From assembly GCA_035048495.1 (NCBI GenBank), contig CM068547.1, positions 8,149,700 to 8,213,699 of the forward strand: a DNA stretch of 64,000 nucleotides, given 5' to 3'. Under the pieces are notes generated by a model that had not been told where the DNA came from, ran no database searches, and was given only the letters and a program-made list of their open reading frames with translations. This document shows positions 36,843-47,187 of this stretch, piece after piece. The first letter of the stretch is position 1; every line of letters starts with the position of its first letter. Source of the stretch: Euptelea pleiosperma. Lineage: Eukaryota; Streptophyta; Magnoliopsida; Ranunculales; Eupteleaceae. The position numbers and the translations under genes are program-made.

Positions 36843-39800
36843 TTAAAATCTGGAAAGGAATTGCATTTGCTTCAGAAGAGGGCTTAAGGTCTCCATCAGT
36901 TTCTCGCATGGATGGTTGTGAATGCCCTCGTATGTTGTCACGACGATGCTCGTGTCCTTCGACAGGCGTTGAACTTGTTTCTTCACGTTGCATGTATGAT
37001 GCGTGCAGCGATAGTAGCTTCTTCGTTCGTGTTATAAGGAACAAAGACAAAAAAATAAAAATAAAAAGATTAGTGAGGAAATTATAGAAATTAAAAATGT
37101 TGGGAGACGTTCTAATTTTTGAGAAGTAATTTCTCTTAGAAGTTAAAAAGCTAAAAAATTTAATTAGCTTCAGTTTTAGGTTAGTCTTTAACTTTTCAAA
37201 ACTTAAAATATGAAACACATCCAAACTAACTTTTTAACCTTTTGGCTTATACAAGTCAACAAGTTACTTATTTTTGTGTTGCCAAACGCCCCCTAAGAGT
37301 GCGCTACGTAAACATGTTACAGGTGCACGAGTATCGAAAGTCTCACAAATATCCTCATCTACCAAGCTAGGTCATGACAATATCAATTCCATGCTACAAA
37401 GAGTATTCTCCCTCTATAAATATGTTGTCTTAATTCTCAATGCATGCTAACACAAAGTGGCGCGGTGTAACACGGTATAGTTACAATGCCTCGAAATGAC
37501 TCGAAAAAAACGGTAAACGTACTGTTATCAATTTACTCTCATGTTGTCTATATAAATATTTATTTTATACATTTTTGTTGAAATCAAGTATATAAGCTAT
37601 AAATAACAGTAATATTTAATCGCTGTGTTATGAAATTATAATGACCATTGCTTACTTTCCATTTGAATTATTTTGTAATTTTCTAAAATAATGGTCTTAT
37701 ATATATATACACTACTAAAACGTTACAGTCGTATAGTAACGGATGTAACGGTGTTATAACAGCATTTTAAATAATAACGACCATTATTTTCTTACATTGT
37801 CTATACACCTTTCAATGTTAATTAGTTGTTACTTAATTGAATTTAAATATTAGTTAGAGAATGGTTTGTTTTTTAAACGGTCGCTATGTTAAAAAAATCT
37901 GTTACGTAAAGTTTTAATACATTTATTGTTTAATATATATGTCATATTTATAATAGGTATCATATACTGTGTTATAAAGTTATAATGACCATTGTTTACT
38001 TTCCGCCATTTGAATGATTTTGTAATTTTCTAAAATAATGGTCGTTATATACACTACTAAAACGGTAATTAAAGTCATAGTAATGCATGTAACGGTGTTA
38101 TAACAGCCTTTTAAATAATAATAGCAATTATTTTCTTACATTGTCTATACACCTTTCAAAGTTAAAAAAATAATAAATTTTTTTTAATTGAATTTAAATA
38201 TGAGTTAGAGAGTAGATTTTTTTTTTTTTTTTTTAAATTTTAACGGCCGCTATGTTGAAAAAATATGTTACATAAAGTTTTAACACAGTTATTTTTTAAT
38301 ATGTCATATTTATAATAGGTGTTATATTGTATATAACAGCCATTATCTAGAAAAAAATCAGTATTATACAGGGAAAACGGGTATTATATATATAAGAGAG
38401 TTATATTACATTTAAGATAACAGTATATGCGATCATTTTTCATTATAACGGGTGCTTTTTTAAACCATGGTGCATGGTACCTAATCACGTAAACAAAGGT
38501 GTAGGCCAACTGTCTAAGCGAACAATTCGCAAATTTTAGAGAAGGATATATACTACGGGATGTAAATATACACGTTCGTAAATCGAATTCTTACTAATAG
38601 ATTACTAATGGACGAGGGGCCCACATGCATATGAGTTAAGAGCTGATTTTTGGGGAGATCATCATCGCCAAAAATCAGTAATTTTTAAAACTTCTAACCC
38701 TATCAAAGATGGACCTAAATTTAATGGGGAAAATGGATGGTCCAAAATTGTTAAATTTGCAATCCACTTTTCAGAAGGCTGCAAATGTTGAAATGGGCTG
38801 ATTTTTAGCGTGGATGATAGTGAGGAGATCATCCTCACCAAAAATCAGCTCTTAACTCATCTGCACGTGGGCTCCACGTCCATTAGTCATTTTATCCCAG
38901 CCCATATATATATATAGATATTTAATTTCGGTTCAGGCAAGATCAAATTGTGTTATAAGGCATTAGCATCGCGGCTTGATTGATATGGGGGTCCCTCGAT
39001 CAGCAGTCCATCTAAGAGGGAATTTGAACCTTGCAATATCTTTGATCCACATAGGTATAATGCTTGATCCATGAACCAGGATACCATGGATGCTGAGTTG
39101 CATAAGAAAAAGATGGAGATATTGGTGATATGATCATATGAAGCAAAATCCAAAATATGGATCAAAACTACGACCTAATTAATGACATTGTTGAGAGAGG
39201 TTCTTCATGATCCAATTGAGAATGATAATTCTCCAAAAGGAGATAATCATGAAAAAGAAATACGTAGAAGGAAAAATGATCTACGTACATATATCCAAAA
39301 AAAAAGCCTGAGGAGAATTTTTCCTGTAGGAATCGGATGTGGGGCACACATAAAAACGCGCCATGTCGCACACTCTTTTTGGTCCCAATGATCCACCCCA
39401 TGATGGACCTACACACCAACAATCAGCCTGATTGGTAATCTAGACATTAAATTCGAGCATTTTTCGTGGGGTGATCGATCGATTTCTAGCTATTGGATTC
39501 GAGTATTCTTTTGGCTGCTCTACTCAGATTGATGAATGGCTAGCTAGAGATCATCACCAATCAGGCTGATTTTTGGTGTGTAGGTCCATCAAGGTGGGGG
39601 CCAGAAGAGTGTGCCACGTGGCTAAAGAGGCATGCAACGTAAGAAATGAGGAACATTAATAAACAAACCTTGGATGGTTGCTGTTTTTCACAGCTTTTTG
39701 GCCGTATTTCCTCCACCGATACCCATCGTCAAGGATATCATCAGCACTCCTGGTCTGAAAGGCGAACCTGGGTCTAGTCACCTTCTTGGTCCTGCTAACC

Positions 39801-40087
39801 TTCTTCCCTTTATCCTTACCACCCTTTTCTTCTTCATTTCTTGTCCCAACTGTAACAGATGCAGTCGCCGATGATACTAGATTTTGGTCATGACCAAATC
39901 CGATTGGAGCGGATGAGAGAAGGCTAACCCAGTCAATATCCTGAGTGATCGGAGAGTTTTGCTGGGGATATTGGTGGGGTAATTGGTTTAGGAAGGAAGG
40001 AGGGTGCAATGAGGTAGATGGAAGTGAGGGTGTGAAGAAGTAAGAGTCCGGTAATGGGGTTTCTCCTTCCATGGTATGAGGTTCCAA
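36843..40087 (-). CDS. WRKY transcription factor, group IIc (WRKY24/43/56-like)
   Basis: Two exons on the minus strand: 40087-39669 (419 nt, ends CCA AG|GTTTGT) and 37020-36843 (178 nt, preceded by AG, ending TTT TAA). Together they give 198 aa. Exon 1 carries a Ser/Pro/Gln-rich N terminus, a basic stretch [20 protein letters not shown], and the DNA-binding heptapeptide WRKYGQK. Exon 2 supplies the zinc finger (CTHHTC, then HNH with 23 residues between; C-X4-C-X23-H-X-H). The intron splits the Arg codon five residues before the first Cys, the conserved R-type position of WRKY genes. The C terminus [14 protein letters not shown] follows the domain closely, as in small IIc members. It should bind W-boxes (TTGAC) in the nucleus. 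The 2.65-kb intron is full of MITEs. An alternative start is Met6. Confidence 0.9.
37620..38330. repeat. 354-bp tandem repeat (two copies) in WRKY intron
   Basis: ctgtgttat..aattataatgaccattg begins at 37623 and again at 37977. The copies share gttataacagc.ttttaaataata and cttacattgtctatacacctttcaa. They belong to the GTTATAAC-rich family, which continues to about 38470 and ends ttttttaaaccatgg. Confidence 0.6.
38605..38886. mobile_element. MITE in WRKY intron
   Basis: CTAATGGACGAGGGGCCCAC at the left is mirrored by GTGGGCTCCACGTCCATTAG at the right. The next 30 bp (gagttaagagctgatttttgg / ccaaaaatcagctcttaactc) are also inverted. About 282 bp, non-coding. Confidence 0.65.
39360..39622. mobile_element. 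G-box MITE beside WRKY exon 1
   Basis: The left arm (gccatgtcgcacactc, then tggacctacacacc.acaatcagcctgattgg) and the right arm (ccaatcaggctgatttttggtgtgtaggtcca, then gagtgtgccacgtggc) are inverted copies. The right end carries CACGTG (39615-39620) and lies 47 bp inside the intron from the exon 1 donor. Confidence 0.65.
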
Positions 40088-40204
40088 TACTTGAAAAGAT
40101 TTCTGTGAGAATTATTGTCTTTGAAGGTGAAGTTGAAAGGTGGTGGCCGGAAGGTGAAAAGAGATTACAGACCAGAGAGAAGAGAGAAGGGAGAGAGAGA
40201 GAGG

Positions 40205-40214
40205 TATTTTTATA
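40205..40214 (-). promoter_or_regulatory. TATA box of the WRKY gene
   Basis: TATAAAAATA on the minus strand, about 118 bp before the start codon. Between the two is a CT-rich stretch (minus strand; about 40170-40204), typical of plant 5' leaders. Confidence 0.55.
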
Positions 40215-41272
40215 GTTGAAATGAGTCTCTGATCACTCTTGCACCCAAGCTAAAGGCCAACTACATTTCACCTACTTCTGTTCAACTGCCCTGTTGAAAG
40301 GAGACGTGACCAACATGAAACGAATCGTTATCACCAAAGCATGCAGGGTACCCTCTCTTAGGGCATCAATGGGTCGGGTCACTGGGTCAGAACATATATC
40401 TAGACATGACCCGGATCGTATTTTACGGGTTTGGATCCTTAAGACAGAACCCGAAACTAAAAGGGTACCTGTGGGCCAAGTTTGCATCCTACATTTTGGC
40501 TATAGTTAGCAATTCGGAGTACGGCAAAAAAAATAAATTTTTACGGTAAATGTTCGAGTACAATTCAGATTTGTCATTTTAAAATGTGTAAGCAAATTTG
40601 GCAAAAAAATGATTTTTCATGTTCATCAAAACTAGATAATCCGGTAACAATGCAGAAAAGTTCGTGAATTATTCGAGAATAATTCGATAATGTTAAAAAA
40701 AATGCGTGAATTTTTCCAAACCCTTTGAAATATAGGATGTTGTTCGGTTCGTTTTTTCGAATAATATTCATACGATTTTGTGTATAATTCACAAATAATT
40801 CAAGAATTTACTAACTATAAGGCAGTCGGATCCAGGTTTGGGTCTTGGATCCTATCAGATCCTGACCATAACTTTGAGATTTTATAATCATATTTTATTA
40901 CAGTGGCAGCATGTATGTAGATTATTGTGGCGTACGTGCGGCCATGAATTGAACCTGGTATTAAGTTTGTTCCATAAATTGCTTTGATGAGATGCGGTTA
41001 ACCAACCGGTCCATTTGACTGATTTACACTCTATATAGCCTTTTGAACTCAGTCGTTGAACTACTCTTGCTTCGACTCAACCAAGAACAATCTATCACAT
41101 TCGTCAATTTCTTCGTTGCTTCGTTCCCAGCTAAGTGCCTGAAACTAACTAAAAATAAATAATCTTGGCAGGTCCATCTCAAGCAATCCAGATTGACTTG
41201 TTCATCCCGTTGTAATTCTGATTTGGAGCTAATTAATGGGATCAACCACTGTGAACATGTTACCCATCGATC
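40215..41272. other. WRKY upstream region, no other gene
   Basis: Holds the WRKY promoter. 40364-40480 has ggatcc/gggtcgggtc-type repeat words, and 40530-40810 is an AT-rich stretch with aattcg words. No gene supported. Confidence 0.3.
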
Positions 41273-41274
41273 AC

Positions 41275-41335
<61 letters not shown>
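41273..41335. repeat. (AC)n microsatellite
   Basis: About 30 AC dinucleotides, with a single cg interruption near the start. An apparent Cys-Val protein on the minus strand is only a translation of this repeat. Confidence 0.95.
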
Positions 41336-41338
<3 letters not shown>

Positions 41339-41507
41339 TAATATATAAATTAAAACTATTTAATTTTTTTTAACTCTCTATATGATAGAAAATGTTTATT
41401 TAAACTCAATTTTTCTGATATTTTGAGATACAAAATTACTAATTAAGTTTTTGTATTCAATTTTTATCAAAATATCTTTTTTAGAGATAATATGGCTAAA
41501 GTCTACT

Positions 41508-42921
41508 TGTGGGGGAAAAATATCTGATCTAACCCACACAATCTTTGAGGTCAGACGATTCGGATTGTGGTGATGATCGGACGACTCTGATGCTCCAGGA
41601 TGAAACTGCTTTCTCCTCTGCGAAGGATAGGATGATCTCCAGATGAGATTTGGTTGTACTTGTTGACAAGGCTCCGACGCTCAAGTCAGCTTGGGAAATG
41701 TAACAGGTTTTAGGAAATAGTAAAAGATTTCAGAGTTTAAGCTATCTGGATCTGGAGAGCAAGATCCTCTTCTCAGTTCTGAAGGTCTTGTATTTATAGC
41801 CTTGGAACTGGCGTGACTCACCTTCCACGTGTCTAGTCATTATCAGTCAATGATGACTCAGATAGATTCTGTTATAAAACAGAATCTGTCGGTTTAAACT
41901 TTGACTTTCTTGATTCAGTTATACCTGAAATAACTGAAATAATACTGAGGTGGCATCCTCCGTGTCAGGTGTTCAGATAAGGTGATGTCGAATCCGTGAT
42001 AATTCAACTAGCTGCCACGTGGCCAATATTCATTAGTTAAGAAATCGATGGTATTCAGAATACTTACCTCGTATGTAAGAGATCATGCCACGTAAGTCAT
42101 TTGACATTATCTGGCTTTGACGGGATGATATTGAAATAGATCCCGTCAAGCAAGTCTGATGACCTTGTCGGAAAAATGCATCCAGCCAATAATTTTGACC
42201 TTGCGGGGAGGATGTCCCGGGATGAGATGTTCAGAGTTCCCGGGAATCTATACTTTGAGTTGCCATGATGATTTCCCGGGATGACATATTTGGAGTTCCC
42301 GGGATGATATACCTGAGTTGCCAAGATGAGTTCCCGGGATTACATGTTTGGAATTCCCGGGATGATACACTTGAATTGCCAGGATGAGTTCCCGGGATGA
42401 CATGTTTGGAATTCCCGGGATGATACACTTGAATTGCCAGGATGAGTTCCCGGGATGACATGTTTGGAATTCCCGGGATGATATACTTGAATTGCCAGGA
42501 TGAGTTCCCGGGATGACATGTTTGGAGTTCCCGGGATGATATACTTGAGTTTTCCCGGGAAGAGAACCTTGATTTCCCGGGATGAGATTGTAGAAGATCC
42601 CGTCTATCCAGTTGATCTCGGTGGGATGAGACTCATCAATATGTCGGGCAAGATTGAATACTTCCCGACATATTAAAGGTTGAGACGCTAATATTCTCTG
42701 TCAGCATCATTTCCATGTGTCGATAAAACAATCCTGACACGTGGCATTTCCAAGTAATGGAAATCGAGCGACACGATTGGCAGTTTATTGCTCTTGATGA
42801 TGATTCCAGCGCATTAACTCTCGCGTGCTGTCTTCTAACACGCGTCGTGTATTTGAAACCGCACGTGCTAAGCCAGAGATACGTGTCCAATTTTGACTAG
42901 CTGGAAAATACGGCACCCACA
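41508..42921 (-). repeat. 3' LTR of the Tat element
   Basis: TGTGGGGGAAAAATATC at the low-coordinate end, GGCACCCACA at the other. It lies downstream of pol in the transcription sense. It includes TATA-like CTATAAATAC (minus strand, about 41790-41799), several CACGTG cores (for example gccacgtggcc near 42017) and a 58-bp tandem array at 42211-42560. Confidence 0.95.
42211..42560. repeat. 58-bp tandem repeats in the 3' LTR
   Basis: About six units with spacing of exactly 58 bp between TTCCCGGGATGA words (42273, 42331, 42389, 42447, 42505). Each unit carries two TCCCGGGA palindromes in nearby positions. Short frames over it are repeat translations, not genes. Confidence 0.9.
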
Positions 42922-42935
42922 TCGCCCCCCTTTTT
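42922..42935 (-). promoter_or_regulatory. Polypurine tract
   Basis: Minus strand AAAAAGGGGGGCGA directly abuts the 3' LTR at 42921. It primes plus-strand DNA synthesis in LTR elements. Confidence 0.75.
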
Positions 42936-43257
42936 GAGAAGATCGATAACTGACCGTCGTATCTTCTGAAAAAGATCTTGGCCATCCACGTTTCATATCT
43001 GTTTCTTAGCCGTTGGATCATGAAATAACCAATCGATCACTTTCCTCCGCATTTAATACTGCGCTTACTGTTTGCTGTATTCATGATACGTGTCCGTAGC
43101 AACGTGCTGCCCAATGTACGTCGTCGAATGGAATGATTGATGGGTACAGTACTCGAGGGAATAGGTAACCGAACCGTCGAGTAACCAATCTTTTGATTTT
43201 TGGCGCCCGAGATTTGATATAGCCAAACTGCTGGTTTGATATAACCAGATCTTTGCC

Positions 43258-43266
43258 TATAAAAGG
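43258..43266 (+). promoter_or_regulatory. TATA box of the antisense gene
   Basis: TATAAAAGG on the plus strand, 186 bp before the ATG at 43452, inside the internal region of the retrotransposon rather than in the LTR. This would start the antisense transcript near 43290. Confidence 0.55.
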
Positions 43267-43451
43267 TTTATTCACCGCTTTCTTTCATTTCTTCGCCCTG
43301 GTCCGTGCTCTGCAATACTTCAAGCTCCAAGCTCAAGCTGTTCTTCACCTGTATCTCCTCTGTTCGCTGCTTCCAGACTGTAACGGTACTTTTCTCTCAT
43401 CTGCCATCCCCTCTCGTATACTTTCATTTTCTTCTTCATCTTCTTCTTCAA

Positions 43452-45393
43452 ATGGCTAGGGGTAAAAGGGTTCTTGAAGATACCGAAGAAATGGTTCCCA
43501 GAGAACCAGTAGAAACCAGTGTTGATGTAGAGGAGCAATTATCCTCTGATTCGTTGGATAGAGAAGTAGATGTATATAGGGAGGAACCAATAATTCCTCA
43601 AGTCATCGTCAGGGTCCCAACTTATGGGAATGACCCTTATATTGTAGGTTTGAGAAAAGAATTTGCCATTCCTTCTTCTGTTTTTGTTAATATCGGTTCT
43701 CGTCATGGGGAAAATACCAACCCTGGCGAGATAAGTATCACTCGGCTTCAATTGAAGTTCGGGTTAACCCTACCTCTGACTCCTTTAGTGAGGGAAGTCC
43801 TCTGGTTCTACGACCGGGCTCCCGGCCAGATGCACGGAAATTTCTGGCGTCTGATGAATAGGATAGAGTATTTCAACTCTACGAGTAAATACCAGATTGG
43901 TCTCTCCGAGATCGATTATCTGTACATTTTGAGGAGATGCCCAGACTCCTTCGATACCGATATGTTCTGGTCGGTAGCTGCCCGGAATAAAAATCAGAAG
44001 ATAGTTGAGAGCCTGCCCGATAGTCATAAGGGATGGCATTCTGATCCTCTGCTGGTGACTGGATCTTGGGAATTTGACGAGCGTGTGGAGGGGAGCTCCA
44101 GCAGCCATAGAGTCCGCACAAGCTTTAACTTGTCGGGTAAGCTCCTCTTTATATCCCGTCAATCTCCTTTAGATTCAGTTAATCAGTCTATTGATCAATT
44201 TCCTCTCTTCTCTGCTGTAGACTATACCAGACGTCCCTGGAAATATCCTCAGGATATAGAGGACAAGGTCAAATATATCTTGAGGAAAATCCCCAAGATA
44301 GTAAAGCAATGGTCCCTGGCGGGGCTAATTGACAAAAATAAAAGATCCTCAGCTCCCACTCCTGTCATCTCACGGGACCTGCGGATAACGGCTCCCGACT
44401 ATTCGCGTAAGCGTCCTGCTGTGGAGATTACTGCAAGGGATGAAGTATCTCGGGAAGAGGAGGATATAAGTCCCGACATACCCTTAATAAAGAGACCTCG
44501 CCAAACTCATAGCACGCCAGCCCATGTAAATCCCCCAACAAGTCGGGTCACGGCTGCTCCTTACCCCGTGGCCGAATTCTTCAGACATCCAGATGGTCGA
44601 CAAGAACCTCTGAATGATTTTGCCCGGGAACTTGTCCGGTTGGAAGAGGCAGAGGTATATTCTTCTATAGCTGATGTCTAACTCATATTCTTATGTGATC
44701 ATCTAACCTGTTACCTCCTATGCAGATGGAGGGTAGAATGGCCGAGATGAGGAAGGATACCTTTGCTGTCCCAACTTTAGTGCCAAGGAAGAAAAGAAAA
44801 CTGGTGAAGGGACTAGCTCCTGAATTAGAGGCATCACTGACTCGGGAGGGTATCGTAACTACTGCGGTGGCTGGTGGTTCCTCATCAACTCAACCTTCCG
44901 AGGCCCCAGATTCTCCTGCGGTAGCTGCCATACCTTCTGCTTCTCCTTCGATTGCCACTATGCAATCTCCTCATGGATTCCTTCCGTCTCCAGAGCTTCA
45001 ACCAATATCTACCCCTCCATCAACCTCTCGTCCAACAGACACTGCCGGGCCCAGTCATTCAATTGGTGAGCACATTCGTTCTCCTTCATTCCCGTCTGGT
45101 ACAGTATTTGATTTAATTGATACATGGGTTACACTGAAAGAATTGTGGCGACAAGATAACCCCATTGCAGGTCTACGGGATTTCGATGGCGTAGAACCAT
45201 ACATCATGAATGCTGGTTGCTTGCCTAATGGGCAGCCCATCTCGGAGCAAAGCTCCATTGCTGACGCTGGGGTGGCTGCGACGTTGATCGAACGAATCTG
45301 TCTTCCACGGGACAGGTTGAGTTATATTGACATGCCTTCCCCAAAAGTTCCCTGTGACGTTCTCAGTCGTTCCCTCCTGGAGGTAAGAAAATT

Positions 45394-45436
<43 letters not shown>

Positions 45437-46129
45437 TTATTTTTTTTTTTGTACTGCTTTCTCTGATGAATTCTTCCAATATATTCTAACAGTTCCTTCT
45501 GTCTGCAGAGCATCCATGCCTACGTAGGTCTGAGGGATTATCTTGGTGATCTCCTCCAAAATTATACTGCCCTTGTCGAAAAATCAAGTGCATCTGAAGC
45601 TAAACTTCAACTGGCCGAGGAGCAAATTCAGGCAGCCACTCTCTCTGCCGAAGTTTCAAAGACCAAGGCTGAAATGGAGAGAAAATTGGCTCTTGAAGCT
45701 CTTGCTTCAAAGAAAAAAGCTGAAGATAACTTGATTAAAGTCAAGGCGGAGTATGCAAAATTCAAGGAGGGAGCCAGTCGCCTGCAAAAAGATCTGGAAA
45801 AGATGACCGTTGAGAGGGATGAAACCAAACAGGCATCTGATGCCCTCCAACAAGAATCTTACGACAAGGAATACCGGGAAGGCTTCGCCAAATGTGAAGC
45901 CATGATGGAAGAAGAAGGAGATGAAGATCCTGTTGACAATATAGTTCAGCCTGAACCACTTGTCGGGACAATAATTTCAACAGAAGTTACCCGAGAACCA
46001 TCTCCAACAATCCCGGCACCTGAAGTTGTTCCAGTCTCTTCTCAGACAGACATGGTGACTCCAGGAGGGGATGTCACAGTAAATCTTGTCACTCAGCCGG
46101 TTGGCGGGCAGGATGTGACACTTCCCTGA
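43452..46129 (+). CDS. Antisense three-exon gene inside the Tat retrotransposon
   Basis: Exons 43452-44654 (1,203 nt), 44726-45382 (657 nt) and 45509-46129 (621 nt), all in phase 0, with GT-AG introns of 71 and 126 bp; 826 aa. Both introns contain in-frame stops or end the frame, so splicing is needed. Residues 1-401 include the block ISITRLQLKFGLTLPLTPLV and PGQMHGNFWRLMNRIEYF, faintly like the plant gypsy-associated family PF04195 (from memory; unverified). A basic PRKKRK motif at 421-426 resembles a nuclear localisation signal. Exon 3 encodes a long Ala/Lys/Glu coiled coil (about 640-740), an acidic patch (EEEGDEDP), and a Pro/Thr/Val-rich tail. No catalytic motif seen. Antisense ORFs are known between pol and 3' LTR in some Tat elements; their function is unknown. 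Start chosen at the MARGKRV ATG, the first in good context after the TATA box; the frame is open further upstream. Confidence 0.8.
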
Positions 46130-46299
46130 TTTTTGTAATTAACCCCTTGGGTTTACAATTGTAAATGCCGTTTAAGGCTTTTTAATATAATAGAATACTT
46201 TTCTGTTATTGCATGAACTGAATACTTATAAAAATATGAATTCAATGTGTTAAAATTCAATAATCCTAGTCAGGAATATAGGTTTGTCGGGAATCAACT

Positions 46300-47155
46300 T
46301 GTATTATCCCGGCTAGGATTTCATGGTCAATTACTCTCACTTGGATTTTATAAATGACGAGAATCTCATTAATTCTAGTCGCATGACTAAGAATCTTTAG
46401 ATCATCCCGGCCTTCCGGTTTGTATACTTGGACTCTTATCAAGGCAAGAAGCCAAGATTGATAAGAATCCAAGGATCCCGGCTAGGACTTTGTAATCGAC
46501 GTGATTCTCCTCAATTCCAGTCGCATGACTTAGAATTTTAGATCATCCCGGCCTTCCGGTTTGTAACTCCCGGCTTAGGACTTTGTATTCGACGTGATTC
46601 TCTTCAATTCCAGTCGCATGACTTAGAATTTTAGATCATCCCGGCCTTCCGGTTTGTAACTCCCGGCTTAGGACTTTGTATTCGACGTGATTCTCTTTAA
46701 TTCCAGTCGCATGACTTAGAATTTTAGATCATCCCGGCCTTCCGGTTTGTAACTCCCGGCTTAGGACTTTGTAATCGACGTGATTCTCTTCAATTCCAGT
46801 CGCACGACTTGGAATTTTAGATCATCCCGGCCTTCCGGTTTGTAACTCCCGGCTTAGGACTTTGTATTCGACGTGATTCTCTTCAATTCCAGTCGCACGA
46901 CTTAGAATTTTAGATCATCCCGGCCTTCCGGTTTGTAACTCCCGGCTTAGGACTTTGTAATCGACGTGATTCTCCTCAATTCCAGTCGCATGACTTAGAA
47001 TTTGAGATCATCCCGGCCTTCCGGTTTGTAACTCCCGGCTTAGGACTTTGTAATCGACGTGATTCTCCTCAATTCCAGTCGCATGACTTAGAATTTGAGA
47101 TCATCCCGGCCTTCCGGTTTGTAACTCCCGGCTTAGGACTTTGTATTCGACGATG
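46300..47155. repeat. 93-bp tandem array between pol and the antisense gene
   Basis: From about 46471 there are seven units with exact 93-bp spacing (gtgattctc at 46501, 46594, 46687, 46780, 46873, 46966, 47059). They contain atcccggccttccggtttgtaactcccggc and differ mainly at tattcg/taatcg and at Cys/Tyr-like third positions. A divergent unit precedes them (46300-46440). Pol (minus, stop at 47188) and the antisense gene (plus, stop at 46129) converge here, so this is the shared 3' region. Confidence 0.92.
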
Positions 47156-47187
47156 ATGCTTCTTGTATGAGACACTTAGAATCATCT

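Noticed and set aside
36826..37224. 132-codon minus-strand frame over WRKY exon 2
   Set aside because: It is in the wrong frame. The adjacent frame encodes the WRKY zinc finger and joins exon 1 in phase.
41024..41332. Minus-strand frame starting with a long Cys-Val repeat
   Set aside because: The repeat is a translation of the (AC)n microsatellite at 41273-41335 and the rest has no motif.
42231..42461. Frames reading MSSRELILAIQVYHPGN in both LTRs
   Set aside because: They are translations of the 58-bp tandem units and the copy in the second LTR is identical because the LTR is identical; no start context or family.
46471..47155. Possible CRISPR array
   Set aside because: Units of 93 bp repeat end to end without unique spacers and sit in a eukaryotic retrotransposon; this is a tandem repeat.
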